64,000 nucleotides of DNA from Zerene cesonia. Lineage: Eukaryota > Arthropoda > Insecta > Lepidoptera > Pieridae. Location of the stretch: contig NC_052105.1 in NCBI RefSeq assembly GCF_012273895.1, positions 3,038,001 through 3,102,000 on the forward strand. Reading direction: 5' to 3'. Shown here one piece after another: positions 11,381 through 35,329 of the stretch; position 1 is the first letter of the stretch, and each line of letters starts with the position of its first letter. The translations under genes and the position numbers were made by a program. The notes below the pieces were generated by a model. It saw only the letters and a program-made list of their open reading frames with translations. It had not been told where the DNA came from and did no database searches.

Positions 11381-12300
11381 AAAAACAAAATACTGTGAGT
11401 ACGTAGATTTTGTAAATTAGTAGGATTATTTTTTTCATTCTGTGCAATGTGCAAATGAAAAAAATAATCCTTAACAAAATTTGTACTATTTTAATATGAT
11501 ATTGACGAAATTTATCAATGACATATACTATGTGTAAAATGCACAACGGAGTTTTTAACCGAAATTCACATATAAAATAAAATATCAGTCGTATACCAGT
11601 ATCGCTGAAATAACATATTATTTAAGTAACATGGTTATTCATCAAAAAAATATTACAATGTCAAAGAAACGGAGAAAGTAAATGTAATGATTTTCATCTA
11701 AAGATAATAAGATCGTTAGGTACGTGTTACGTTTAGGAGGGATGTCACTGTAAAATTGACAAGACCTTTATGTTATAATCTATCCCGCGAGATTTTTATC
11801 TGTCAGAAAATTGTGATCCGTAACATACCTACTTACGGCTACAACACATACAATTTAACACATTTTTTTGGTAGATTATATCATATATTACAATCTATCG
11901 TAGTGATGCGAAAATTTTATGAAGTAACTCGTTTTTCTTTTATTTGAAGTCAGGACAAAAAACAACATATCCAATGACAATTTTCATTTTATTTTAAGCA
12001 TAAATAATTTTGATTATCTACCACACATTTCGGAAGGTGCAACTTCCTTACACGTTGGGAAGTGTAAAGATGTGGAAGAGATTGGTCCCTTAACAATGGA
12101 AAATCAAGGGTCCCAGAATCATGAATAAAGTATAAGCATGCGTAGGTTACCATCTGTACTGGCGTTACGTAATTCGGAAATTAATTGGTTCATCAATATG
12201 AATAATTAACGTGTTACAATTCTGTATTATATCTCATATAATTTGCAGGCCTGGTGCGCTTCAATGTTCGACTAAATTTGCATCAATTAAATAACAATTG
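11381..12300. other. AT-rich DNA, nothing supported
   Basis: No gene, repeat or structure recognised. Confidence 0.45.
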
Positions 12301-12452
12301 AGCAGTCGTAGCTCAGTGGTTAGGAAACTAGACTTCGAAGGGTGTGTGGAGGGCTATTTGGATTACTGGATGCGAATTGTCATTTCAATTTATATGAATA
12401 CTATTCGCATCACCACTGTTTAGAACGGTGAAGAAAAGCATGGCGAGCAATT
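12301..12452 (+). repeat. Diverged tRNA-derived SINE
   Basis: A-box TCGTAGCTCAGTGGTTAGG, then CAATTTATATGAATAC and CATCACCACTGTTTAGAACG, GTGAAGAAAAGCATGGCGAG, in the order of the head and middle of the (TGA)n SINE. The 3' half is missing. Confidence 0.5.
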
Positions 12453-13159
12453 TGAATTAAGGTATTAATAATATCACATAACTATTCAAATTTATTTTTT
12501 ATTTTTTGCAATGATATTTATTTACCAATATAAAACGTTAAACTCAAAATTACGATTGCCATTTAGTAGTTATACACTTTAAAGTGTCTTACCTCTTAGC
12601 TAAAGCCAGTTAACGTTTACATAAACGATCTTTTACGTTTTTCATTATTGTCATCAATCTTACGCACACGTGGTTATAAATAGCAGAACTTTGTTTTCAA
12701 ACATACATACGTTACGGAGAAAGAAGCTGAGATTGTTAGGTACGATAAAGTTAGGAACGACTTATAGGATAGCCTGATCAATTGGCTTTTTCCTTTGGGA
12801 TTGTCATTTGCGCTTTTCGGGATCATGAAAAACGACGGCTTATTATTAGACGAATTGCGAACTTTCCCGTATTAGCGATACTGAAGTCTGTATAAATTTA
12901 GGTTGTAAAAATATTGATAGAATAAAAATGTGATATTAAAAATATGCTAGAATTTTACACAATATCGATTAGGTAATGTTTTTATACAAAACTAATTAAT
13001 TAGTGAATGAAATGTTCGAAATAATAAAAATATATTTAAAGATGTACAAATCTTATTACACAATAATAGACAATGACGTTATTATAATGTTGTTAATTAT
13101 CATAACAATTATGAGTACGTCACGGTATGAAACTGAAAGAATAGAACAAATTCGATTAC
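12453..13159. other. AT-rich DNA, nothing supported
   Basis: No feature recognised. Confidence 0.45.
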
Positions 13160-13249
13160 TGAGGCAGGTTCATGGGTGGCCGAAAGACGTGGTTTCGAAT
13201 ACCGCCTCGTGATCGAATTTATTCTATTCTTTAAAAACTTCTCATTTTT
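13160..13249 (+). repeat. Second tRNA-derived SINE family (CCGCCTCGTGAT family), fragment
   Basis: B-box GGTTTCGAATACCGCC followed by TCGTGATCGAATTTATTCTATTCTTT. The same CCGCCTCGTGAT and TCTATTCTT order recurs at 31085-31197; related parts lie at 27361-27433 and 49690-49770. Confidence 0.55.
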
Positions 13250-13585
13250 GGTCCTACCAGACGAGAGAATGGAAGCTAGAGAAGCTGGAAGTAGACAAAT
13301 ATACTTGGAGAAATAAAAGCACAGCTTGGTCATTTGGAACGAATTGATGAGGAACGAGAGCTGAAGAGAACATACTTGAGAGGACCATCAGACTGATGCC
13401 CGGTTGGGCGAGGTAAGTATTGCTGGCGTGGTCGAGGTGAGGTGGACGTACGCGTCGTAAAGGCCAACAACTGGCAAGGGACCGAGAGAGCTTGCTGTAC
13501 CGGGCAAAATAGAGAGGCCCTCGTCTCGCAGGCCAAAACCCACTTCTGGGTTTCAGCGTCACAGGAGAGTAAGTAAGTAGAGTAC
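13250..13585 (+). repeat. Degraded LINE 3' end with AGTA tail
   Basis: GC-rich relative to flanks, with fragments in several frames. Near the end CTCGCAGGCCAAAACCCACTT, then CTGGGTTTCAGCG and the tail GAGTAAGTAAGTAG, a terminus I associate with lepidopteran LINE 3' ends. Reading frames are broken by stops and shifts; the minus-strand ORFs of 68 and 102 codons over it are shadows. Confidence 0.45.
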
Positions 13586-14395
13586 AGTAGCGTTAAACTT
13601 TTTCATCTCCTCTTTTATGTCCTTTTTAAAACTTTCTCATGAATTTCTATACACGGAGGGTACTTGTAATAAAATTATTATTATTTTAAATTAACTTTAA
13701 CTGATTACCGAAATGTAAAAACAATAAATTTTTCATCATTTTTAAATTGTTAATTTAACACATTCTGGACTAGCATTATTTAGACAGCAATAATTTAAAA
13801 TTAAATACTAAGCTCAATGAAGATCGTTTTATAACGGTATCCTGTGCACTAGCATTAAAGGCATGTCGCTGCAAAATTTTGTATTGGGCCTTTGTATTGT
13901 GTAAGACCTTTAATATTGGGTCGATCAATATGATATAATATCAAATCTTTTCGCTATCTGACATTAAATACAATGTAACAGTCCATTTGCAAGATTTGTA
14001 TTCTTCGTAACGATTTCCTATTCTTGGGACAAAGGAAAGTAATTATGAAGTGAAACAAAGGTATCACATAGGTAAGAAAAGGTCAACTTTTGTTACTAAG
14101 TTGTGTGGATTTGTGATGTGATATCTCTGTAAAGATTGTGATTCTATATATTTCTCAATAACGTAGAGCGAATTTATATACAGTTGCTCGTGACATTAAG
14201 CAAAAGTTTGAGTTGACTTTTTTGCGTCGTTAAAAGTAAAAAAGGCATCGTGAATCTATGATCATGGATAAATATCTCAGCAAATTATCCTAAATAACCC
14301 TGTTGTATACAAACTACCGAAATACAAAGTAATTTCATTGTGGGTGTTAATAGGTCTTATCCCATGTCTCTAACAATCTGGTTAGTCATTCTGTT
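13586..14395. other. AT-rich DNA, nothing supported
   Basis: No feature recognised. Confidence 0.45.
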
Positions 14396-14545
14396 CATTT
14401 ATTTTCATGTCGTAAAACATAAGGGGAAAGGCGAGGACGAGGGTATGGGTCTCCGGCTCCCCCACTCACCATACGGAATACAGTAGCTTTTACATTTTAC
14501 TATATCACGCTGATTTTTTGGGGGGTGTGGTTCCTTTTCCGGCCA
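14396..14545 (-). repeat. ~320-bp dispersed element, internal fragment
   Basis: Reverse copy with CTCCGGCTCCCCCACTCACC, then a TTTGGGGGGTGTGGTTCC segment. Part of the C/T-rich middle and both ends are missing. Confidence 0.6.
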
Positions 14546-14727
14546 TGGCCATGTACCATGTATGAAAATATTTACCATTTAAAGACATTTTGATTAATAT
14601 GTATGTCTATTACACATGCAATAAATTAAAAGAATCGTATTCAAGTAAGTAAAACGTAAATTTTGTAAAAATAATACTATTTGAAATCATATCGAGCAAG
14701 CTCATTAGTAAGTGTCTTATGACTGAC

Positions 14728-15010
14728 CTAATGTCCCATGGCCCCTATGTGGGGCAGAGGGCGTCCACAGTGCGCCGCCATCGTCTTCCATCCTTAGCTA
14801 TGATCTTCCGTTCTGGCCACGTCAACCCGATCGCGTTTGCTTCCGCCGCCACCGAATGACGCCGGAATTGTATAGGCTGGCCGCGCTTTTTTTTTTCTTG
14901 TGGAGATCAGTGCTTGCCTTGTTATATCCGACGCATTCCATCTGAGAGTGGCCTATCCGTGCCATGACAAATTCATTCATAGAGCATTTTATTAACAACA
15001 TCGCAAACTC
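14728..15010. repeat. Unclassified GC-rich repeat-like island
   Basis: Contains CCCATGGCCCCTATGTGGGG, GGCGTCCACAGTGCGCCGCC and CCGCCGCCACCGAATGACGC, well above local GC, with no open frame. Probably a LINE-derived relic; orientation and class uncertain. Confidence 0.35.
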
Positions 15011-15883
15011 CTCCATCGTAGTGTACTATAGAGAAACCAATTTATCCAATTTCCGGCTAACTTAGTCTTCAATTCGAAATTAATACGATTTGCACCAACT
15101 ACTTGGTTTTAAACTTACTTTTCAATATGGAAACTGTTCATTTCTATTTCTTATAAAAACGTAATGATAATACTAATTTATTTTTTTCATTTATATTTGA
15201 ATAATTACACACACAAAAAGGAAATAATATGAAATACGTATAATTTTAAAAATGTTACAATTCTTTAATTTCAAATTTATAGCCAAAGGGTTAAAATTCT
15301 AGTAACAAATAATTATGATGACTAAGTAATATTTAAAAATTCAATTATAATACATTTTTCCAACTTAAATCGTTTGGCAGTGAAACTGCGTTTCATATAT
15401 ACACACAATGTCATTGATTTATTATTGTCTGCAGTAATAACTTACTGACCTTACCAAAATGTAATATTGTATTCTTCTTGTACTAGAAAGTAAAACTATA
15501 TGCGTTATAATGTATTCACAATCGATTACATATTTTATAAACTTAATCGACATTCGATCTTTGTTTTACCACTTTTAAATTATTTTTTCCTGTACTGACA
15601 TTATCAACGATACTCCTTAAAGCTAACGTGACTAAATCCAGAGGTGAATTTTTAATTGAAATATAAACAATTATATCGATAAAGTGTTAATGTCTCAATG
15701 TTTATATCTATATATACTTTAGCTACATATTATATATCTATATAGTATTGTAAGAAATAAAAAAGGTATGTATTTAATATTAGTTTGATCGTAATATAAA
15801 TGTACTGCAATTCTTTACAACTGTCGCAAACTGTAGTCACAAAGACTATTAAAAAAGTGAGGGTAGTTGGGACTAACATTGTA
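15011..15883. other. AT-rich DNA, nothing supported
   Basis: No feature recognised. Confidence 0.45.
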
Positions 15884-16090
15884 TAAGCAACGCTCAAACA
15901 CCACACAGAAGTACAACACCGCCACAGAAGACCGGCGTGAAATAGCATGTTGCTGTGTTTCGTTCGGTGAGTGGGGGAGCCGGAGGCCCATGGCCTTTTC
16001 CTTACCCTTCCCAGGCCTTTCCTTGTTTCCTCTGATCAATCCTTTCCTAATCTCTTTCCAATTTGAAGTCGGCAATCGAGGAGTAAGGTC
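15884..16090 (+). repeat. ~320-bp dispersed element, partial
   Basis: Forward copy with ACCGGCGTGAAATAGCATG, GTGGGGGAGCCGGAGGCCC, CTTTCCTAATCTCTTTCC and AAGTCGGCAATCGAGG. The tail part is lost. Three ORFs of 72-100 codons here are shadows. Confidence 0.65.
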
Positions 16091-17804
16091 TGCTATCGAC
16101 CTAATGTTAAAAAACACATATAAACTAATCTAGCGCATGATACATTACCCTAATTTCATATTCTGATGATGTACAGATACAATACGTAACAGCATCCGCT
16201 AGCACGCGTCAAGGAAACCCGTATATGGTGATTGACGTTAAACATCTTGATAAACGCTATTGAGATCATTGATAAGCTAATTAAACGCTTACTATGTAGA
16301 GATTAGAGCGTAAAATTAATCCTCTTAACATTGAGTTTGGCTGCTTCTGGTATATTCGTCGTATAAACTAATTTTCCCTATTTCACCTATCACTTTTTCA
16401 GTTGAAAAGAAAGCTAGTGTTTTCCATGTCTCCATATAATATAAATATATTTTTATAATTTAATTTAACCAAATTGAGTTAAATTTTACAAATAATCTTA
16501 CAGAGTTACTTTCATATGACTAACACCTAATATATTCCTTATATAATTCCTTAACACATTCTACCATTAAAACAAACAAACTGGCTTTAAAAGTTCTAGC
16601 GCTATAATAAACTCAAACCTAAATAGGCTTATGTTATTATGTTATAAAACAGACGTTGTACATATTGTGTTCACGAAGTTGTATTAAAGATTGAATTATA
16701 AGAATACTCACTTCTTGGATAATTATGTTAAATTTTATATGGTATAATTGTCAACAAAAGAAGATAATAGGAAACGACAGGAGTCTGTATTTATTAGAAA
16801 GTTTCAGGTACAGCAGAAATATTGGCAAAATATTTAGAATGTATAGAATCTGGAAATTTTTTAAATTTTAATCATCCTACAAAAAGCAAGAAAATCTTTT
16901 TGTTAGCAAGTTCCATCTAGCGAACTAAAATATTTTCTTAAATATGCTTTCTTCTTGACACCAATCTTGTCTCGACGGTATTACCAAGGAGTGCCAAGCC
17001 ATTCAATCAGTAGTTGTTATATTGGAGAATAATGAAAAACATTGTTTAAGGTTATACAAACTCTTCGTCATTTATAATAAATGCAACATATTCATTGCTT
17101 ATTACATTTAAATATAACAAATGGCGAGTATATAAGTTATTAGCGTGTGGCTATGAATCGGACGTAAATTCATTCCAGCAGATATTTTCGATTTCTAACG
17201 CTTAAAGGACTCTTCATTACAAATACATTTTAAAAATGTTCATATAACATTAGGTAAGCTAATTTTAAAACCACGCTTATTAATATAAATTTGAGACCAC
17301 AAGCTACATGATTTCAATTTAGTAACTCAGTGCTAACGATTTCTTTCATACCTACTGGTATAGATACATGTTCGACCTACTTCCGTGTTGATTCATGATG
17401 CATGAATGAATGAGTCCATTCTACACACAATACCAGTCTAATATAAAATAGCATCCGAATACACATTCGTGGAGGCCATTGTTGATTTCTACGGAACGTT
17501 GAAACCGATTTGATTTGGGCACGCCATTTATTTGTAAGTATTTATCATTTCGATAAGAATGAAACTTTCCTAATCCTTATTTGTCATTTAGCACAAAAAG
17601 TTTCATCAATTTATTTTATTTCAAAGAGTTTGATCAAGTAAGAACCCTTCAGCCATATTATCAAGAAAATTTCAATGTATTTTTAAACGTTTTGTAATAA
17701 GTTGACTTAGTGGAAATTATTATTAATGCTTATATAACTTTTGTTAGAAATAATGTTATTTATCGGTTCAACTTTGTTACGAATTTCGTTCTAGATGTTT
17801 CGAA
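16091..17804. other. AT-rich DNA, nothing supported
   Basis: 1.7 kb without a repeat family or exon I can support. Confidence 0.45.
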
Positions 17805-17871
17805 TCGAGATAAGTAGGCTACAAATGGCCTAAGGGAATGCCTTAGGCCATTTGTAGCCTACTTATCTCGA
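17805..17871. repeat. Perfect 31-bp hairpin with 5-nt loop
   Basis: Arms 17805-17835 and 17841-17871 are exact reverse complements around GAATG. The arms contain AGTAGGCTACAAATGGCC. Not within a recognised element, no similar copy seen in the window, and the pairing stops abruptly outside. Confidence 0.85.
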
Positions 17872-18352
17872 CTATCGTGTGTAACAGACAACAGCTGGAA
17901 ATTCAAAGCATTTCTATATCAGACAGTAAATTTTATTTACAACACTTATTTCAGTTTTTAAAATAATTTGCAAACGTCGTGTAAACAAAAATTTGATACT
18001 TTTAAAAACCTTTGCTCTATTTGTCTGGAAAATGAGTAATTAATGTTCATCATCCATTCACATCGAACTCAAAATGTTTTACGTAATTGAGATGAAATAA
18101 ATAATACAATTTATAATATCAGCGCTAAAGGATTACCTACTGACATAAAAACGCTAAATTTATTCAATACACAACAGAAGCTATGCAAACTTATGCAATT
18201 TGGCCACGAGACTGCCAATATTCTATTGAAAGTTTTACATTTCGATCAAAGAGCGATTTCATAATGAAATAATACAGTTTGAAGTGCATTTCAATTGATG
18301 CTATCACCTAAATTGATTTGAAAGTAGTCCAACTACGTATTATATTAATAAA
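17872..18352. other. AT-rich DNA, nothing supported
   Basis: No feature recognised. Confidence 0.4.
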
Positions 18353-18560
18353 ATAGACGCTCGTCCCGGCTTCGCACGGATATCCAGATTTCTGTTTTAT
18401 CCCAAGGGAGTATTTAATCGTAAAAAAGTACCCTATCAGCCAAGTTGGTTGCCCTATCTGTATACCAAATCACATCAAAATCCGTTCAGTAGGTTAAGCG
18501 TGATTGACGGAGAAGCATCCAAACATACAGACTTTCACATTTATAATATTAGTGTGATTA
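18353..18560 (-). repeat. Helitron-like or RTE-type relic
   Basis: Reverse copy: CGTCCCGGCTTCGCACGG, TTTTATCCCAAGGGAG, ATCAAAATCCGTTCAGTAGG and the end TTTATAATATTAGTGTG. A close relative is at 59908-60153. Confidence 0.55.
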
Positions 18561-19250
18561 TTATATTATAATATCCAGCACCTACCAAATTACACGTTCT
18601 CATTATCATTAGCCAACTGTAAATTTATTTTATCCCTGAAAGCATCGATCTTAAAAAAAACTTGTACAAGTAAACAAAACAAGATTTTCAGAAATGTATC
18701 CAACTAATGATCGACCTTGGCATCTGGCGTTATTTGAGCGTGGGCTGCAGAAATCTCCTTTATCTTTATTTGCCTGGATTATCTTATTTATACCAGCCGT
18801 TATAAAGCGATGGTGTAATAATTAACTCATGCCAATATTACAAACCGTAACTAGCTAATTTATTAAAGATGTTTTTAAATATTTCAATTTTATCCACTCT
18901 GAATTAAGCCCAAATGACACTTTATATCGAACTTAAAAAGAATCATGCGAATCGGCTCAAAGCCCGCAAAGTTATCGAGTTACATAAACAAATAACATTT
19001 TATTAAGAATAAATATTGTTTTTGTATTTTTATGGCAGCACAATAAAGAGTTTAAATAAAAAACATGCACGCATTTTAAGAACCCTTTTTCGTTTGGGAT
19101 CGTCAATTAAAATTTACACATGCTGCACTGATGTCCATTCGAAAAGACATGTGATTTTTCTGATACTAGAGTTAATAGTAACTAACTGTACCTACTTTTT
19201 CATATATTATGGCATATTTACACATTCGCCTTTTCACTCTACGAAACATT
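18561..19250. other. AT-rich DNA, nothing supported
   Basis: No feature recognised. Confidence 0.4.
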
Positions 19251-19565
19251 CATCATCATCATCATCTTCATCAGCCCATATATGTTGTCCCTGCTGGGAC
19301 ACAGGCCTCCTATGAGGGTTCAGGCCATAATCCACCACGCTGGCCAAGTGCGGGTTGGCAGATGTCACATGTCGTCGAACTTTTTGATCCTTGGACATGC
19401 CGGTTTCCTCACGATGTTTTCCTTCACCGTTTTAAGCATTAGTGATGTTATCCACATGCGGCGATAAATTGAAAAATCAATTTATTTCCTGCACGCTCGC
19501 CCGGTCTCGAACCCCGACTTATCGATTTCGAAGTCCGAGGTTCTCACCACTGAGCTACCACTGCT
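19251..19565 (-). repeat. tRNA-derived SINE with (TGA)n tail, full length
   Basis: Reverse copy from the CATCATCAT tail to the tRNA-like head (GGTCTCGAACCCCGACTTA as B box, CTGAGCTACCACTGC as A box). Three ORFs of 61-99 codons over it are shadows. Confidence 0.85.
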
Positions 19566-20437
19566 TTTTATGAAACATTAGTACATTAATATTATAGCAA
19601 ACCACTGTATACGTATAATATAGCACGCTTTGCGTTATCGCTGAAGTCCCAGTTTATTAGGTGGAGCTATTGATTAAAATAAGAAGAAGACGTATTTACC
19701 ACAGTAAGTTTGTGTTCGCTATCCGTGCCCTGAAAAAGCGGTTTTAACGCGAATTCGAATCTCAAAGCGAATAGCAAGGGAACTGCTTACACGTCATGCT
19801 TGTTAGTCGAACGATTGTGTAAATGTACCATCATGTACACAGTAAAGTTATAGCATTCGTTTTATTGGATAGTAGGTTAAAGAAAAATGTTTGTTAAATG
19901 CGCACACCGATTAATTACCTTTCTTTTTTTATTATTCTTCAAGCTTCACTCACGAGGCGACTAGGTTTATATATTTAATGTATTTATATTTTTAAGTATG
20001 TACAGTAAATTACTAAAGCTTATTATCGAGATAATGAATTCAGAATCTGTAGGTCTTATAATAAGCATTTTCAACGCTTTTTTAGGTATTAAAATCTTCA
20101 GTGTATAATTCGTTTTAAATTTGTTTTTATAGTAATATCTATGATTATGTCATGACTAAGCGCTGAATAAAACCTACGTATTCATCTCATCACAAAAACG
20201 AAATATGTTTTCGATTTGACTTATTTTTATTTGGTTTTGTTACTCGATAACTCAGTGGGTTTGATAAGTAATTTTTGTAATTTGAAATTTGGAGTTGTAC
20301 CTCCACCCTATAAACGAAGAGGTTAACAGATCGACTGTATTTTATTGTGCTTAACTTAAATGCTGGTGCTTACAATGTAGTACTCATTTAATTTAAGTCT
20401 AGTTCTAGAAATTTGATGGCTCTTTTGTTGAAAATGA
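19566..20437. other. Mostly AT-rich DNA, nothing supported
   Basis: A slightly GC-richer stretch near 19690-19810 has no repeat or exon signature I recognise. Confidence 0.4.
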
Positions 20438-20746
20438 TTATTTGTAGATGTAACAGTTCGTCTTAGGTGAAAACCAATTGAAGGCACGGATCACAGCCAA
20501 AATTAGTTGTGAAGTTGAATTCGTTACATCACATTGAAAGTCTAACATCTGGATCAAAGACGTTGAGTCCACAACTGAAATATTGAACCGCAGGTACACA
20601 CAGAGCGGTAAGTCAAACAGTTCTTTGCAAAGTCTTTCATTGTTTATTGCCTTTTTGTCGTCGAAATAATTCAGTCGTACATAAGTTGTTTGCTGGTTAT
20701 TTTCAGGATTGGTGTTAAGGATTTCAATGTTTGATAGGAATTTCAT
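20438..20746 (-). CDS. Unassigned 102-residue ORF, possibly a gene fragment
   Basis: An open frame with mixed amino-acid composition (Asn, Asp, Glu, three Cys) rather than the Ile/Tyr/Phe-rich make-up of chance ORFs here, and not in any repeat I recognise. Motifs: LCKELFDLPLCVYLRFNISVV, then DFQCDVTNSTSQ and NCYIYK at the end. It lies 1.7 kb beyond the receptor's 3' end on the same strand. No signal peptide. It faintly resembles the spacing of insect small secreted lipid-binding-like proteins, too weak for a call. Confidence 0.25.
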   Translation of the reverse strand: MKFLSNIEILNTNPENNQQTTYVRLNYFDDKKAINNERLCKELFDLPLCVYLRFNISVVDSTSLIQMLDFQCDVTNSTSQLILAVIRAFNWFSPKTNCYIYK

Positions 20747-21169
20747 TAGGTCGCGGTATCTATTTAAATTTGTTTAAACTGCATTACTGGTGTCTATTTT
20801 GAAAAAATACAAAATATATTGCAATCCATACTTAAATAAACACAATTTTCTTTTCTTATAACTGATATATTATTGCATAGCATCCACGTGTAAATAATTA
20901 TTGAATAATTAATCGAAATATAAATAATACATTAAATAAGAGTCATACTCGATATCTTGTTTTAATACACATCGTTAGGTACAAATACAAACCGTACCAA
21001 AACCCATACAAAATAATCTCTCAAGATAATAAATGAAATGAAAAACTGGCGCAAAAGAAATTTATTCTTAAAGATTTTGTTAGCCAGTTTTTACAGGTGA
21101 TATTAAAGTTCAATTGTCCAATGGCGATTCGTACTAAATTACTCATTTCTCTAAATTAAGATATGTAGG
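20747..21169. other. AT-rich DNA, nothing supported
   Basis: No feature recognised. Confidence 0.4.
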
Positions 21170-21361
21170 ATCCTACTAATATAAACGTGAGAGTTTGTAA
21201 ATATGGATGGATGATTGTTACTCTTTCACGAAAAACTACTGAATGAACTTTAATTAAATTTTACAACAATATAGCGAATACGTCAGAAAAAGACATGAGC
21301 TTATAAATACTTGCTATTGTCTGTGGGTTCGTCCGTGGGTGAAACAACGCGGCACAGCTAC
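21170..21361 (+). repeat. Degenerate Helitron-like element
   Basis: Starts ATCCTACTAATATAAACGTG, has GTTACTCTTTCACGAAAAAC and ACTGAATGAACTTTAATTA, and ends GAAACAACGCGGCACAGCTA in place of the GC-rich hairpin and CTAG. Confidence 0.55.
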
Positions 21362-22429
21362 ATGTTCAAACGTTATGATTTATATTTTTGTTTGATAAGA
21401 ATGAAGTATTTTACTTATACTTAAAGAATTTTCGAAAGAAAGCAGAAACATTACAAAGCAGTCCTAACAATGTACAAGTTGTATCGAGAATTTTTGTATA
21501 TAATGTACAAAAACGGTCTATGTGTATTTTTATCTTATTGAATGTCTTTCCTTCCTTAATATAAGACCATGACAATATTTTCTATAGAACGATATAGGTA
21601 TTGTGTCATAAAAATATGACGTCAGAATAGAATTTGAAAATAAAAGCCCATAATAAATAGTATTTTTTATATCGATAACAATAGCGTAACTGGCAATATG
21701 TTAATTTGCAATTATTAGTTTCTTATTTACAATAAATATATTTACAAATCATATATATTTACGCAATGCAACAATTAACAGTGTTCAAACTGTTCATAAA
21801 ACTTACATTAACATTTAATAATTTAGGTCATGTTATAAATTATAAATAATCTACAAATATATTAGAATTAATTCTAGGATGAGATTATTCAATCGTTTTC
21901 TAAGTTAGGTACATTAGTACAATCTGGTGAGATATTTTATCAATAATAAAAAGATGTCGCACCATATATTATCTTTCAGCAAAAACACGATATTTTTAAA
22001 TATCATTATATTCAGTGTTTATATTTATCGTACCTCAACTTTCCCAGAAACTGTTCAATACACGTGGTAGTTGATCACAAGAAAGATATTTGAATTATTC
22101 ATAGATGCTTAGCCCCACAGTGTGTTCTGGAAAAATCCTTTATAATAAAATATGATAAAAGATATTGAACAAATGAATGTGTCATCGTCGTGATAAATTA
22201 GTGTTGAGTTGAATGGGTTGAGTTTTTGATAACAATTTTCATCCAATTTGCACTCACCCATTTTACGACAGCTAAAATTCACATATTAATAACTAATTTC
22301 TTAACAAACACTTGCATAGACATCCTTTTCCATACACAATTTATAAAACACGGAATAAATTAATAATATTTACAAATTCGACGAGCATTCCTTACTTTCT
22401 TCGCGAATTGTCCACTTGTCAATACGAGG
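21362..22429. other. AT-rich DNA downstream of CrzR
   Basis: May include the receptor's 3' UTR, but no boundary is visible beyond the AATAAA at 22430-22435. No repeat recognised. Confidence 0.4.
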
Positions 22430-22435
22430 TTTATT
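22430..22435 (-). promoter_or_regulatory. Possible CrzR polyadenylation signal
   Basis: AATAAA on the minus strand, starting 13 nt after the receptor stop codon. It would give a very short 3' UTR, so a distal site may be used instead. No better canonical signal was noticed in the next several hundred bases. Confidence 0.25.
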
Positions 22436-22447
22436 GTTAACGTTATG

Positions 22448-34416
<11,969 letters not shown>

Positions 34417-34452
34417 GTTTCGTCATACGTAATCAGTGTCTCAAACGGCAGT

Positions 34453-34798
34453 CTGAAACAAATGTTATTATTTAAATTCAGCGTGCGTGTATCAATTCGC
34501 TTGAAGTTCTACGGTTCAGATAACAATGTTGCTTAGAAATGTCTCAGGCCTATTATGTAGCGATCTTTAAATATATTACAGAATATTAAATTCTTCGATG
34601 AATGAAATTTGCTCTAAATTGAATATGTCAAGTATTTCAAGAATTATCTTGCTTTTATGTGCGAACAATTAATTGAAATTGGCACGGCGTGCTATTAATA
34701 TTACAAGCTTTATTATTTCATTTCATTTTTTCTGGCTGTCAACTACAATATCAATGAGGAAAAAATGTAAAAAATATTATACATAAATATATGTATTA
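34453..34798 (-). other. CrzR 5' intron (start of) and AT-rich DNA
   Basis: The acceptor for the first coding exon is at 34453-34454, preceded by a pyrimidine tract. Otherwise no feature. Confidence 0.6.
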
Positions 34799-34907
34799 CT
34801 AGCGGTTCGCCCCTGCTTCACCTGTGGTACATATCTAACAAAGAAATAATGTTTGATATCGCTCCCCTAGTTCCTGAGATTAGCGTTACAATAAACAATT
34901 GCTTCAA
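34799..34907 (-). repeat. Degenerate Helitron-like relic
   Basis: Reverse fragment: CTAGCGGTTCGCCCCTGCTT and CTCCCCTAGTTCCTGAGATT. Only the 3' third is recognisable. Confidence 0.4.
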
Positions 34908-34932
34908 CTTTGATAGATTCACAATTTTCTTA

Positions 34933-35329
34933 ATCCCTACTATCCCTACTATCCCTACTTATCCCTACTAATCCCTACTAATATTATAAATGCGAAAGTA
35001 ACTCTGTCTGTCTGTCTGTCTGTTACGCTTTCACGCCTAAACCACTGAACCGATTTTCACAAAATTTGGTATGAAGATAGAACTGAACTTGGGAAAGAAC
35101 ATAGGATACTTTTTATCGCGAAAAAATGGTAGAAAGAGTTGAAAGAGGGGATGAAAGTTTGTATGAAAGTTCGTTATTGTCAAACCGATTTTGATGAAAC
35201 TTGGTATGATGATGGAGCTAAACGTGGGAAAGAACAAACCATACTTTTTGATGCGAAGAAAATACTCCTTACCATGTCGCGCGATATAAGCGAATTCTAC
35301 GCGGGCGAAGCCGCGGGCGAAAAGCTAGT
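34933..35329 (+). mobile_element. Helitron-like element (359 bp) with tandemly repeated 5' end
   Basis: ATCCCTACT occurs five times at 34933-34979; the last runs into the element (ACTAATATTATAAATGCGAAAG, TCTG repeats, CTTTCACGCCTAAACCACTG). The end is GCGGGCGAAGCCGCGG, then GCGAAAAGCTAGT (CTAGT at 35325-35329), a hairpin plus CTAGT as in Helitrons. It closely matches 62216-62577. ORFs of 64-66 codons inside are not conserved protein genes. Confidence 0.72.

Noticed and set aside
13254..13562. Minus-strand 102-codon Arg/Pro/Ser-rich ORF
   Set aside because: Antisense shadow of the degraded LINE 3' end.
19247..19270. (CAT)n tract as an independent microsatellite
   Set aside because: It is the tail of the reverse SINE; the same holds at 58746 and for (TGA)n at 30400, 36438 and 61740.
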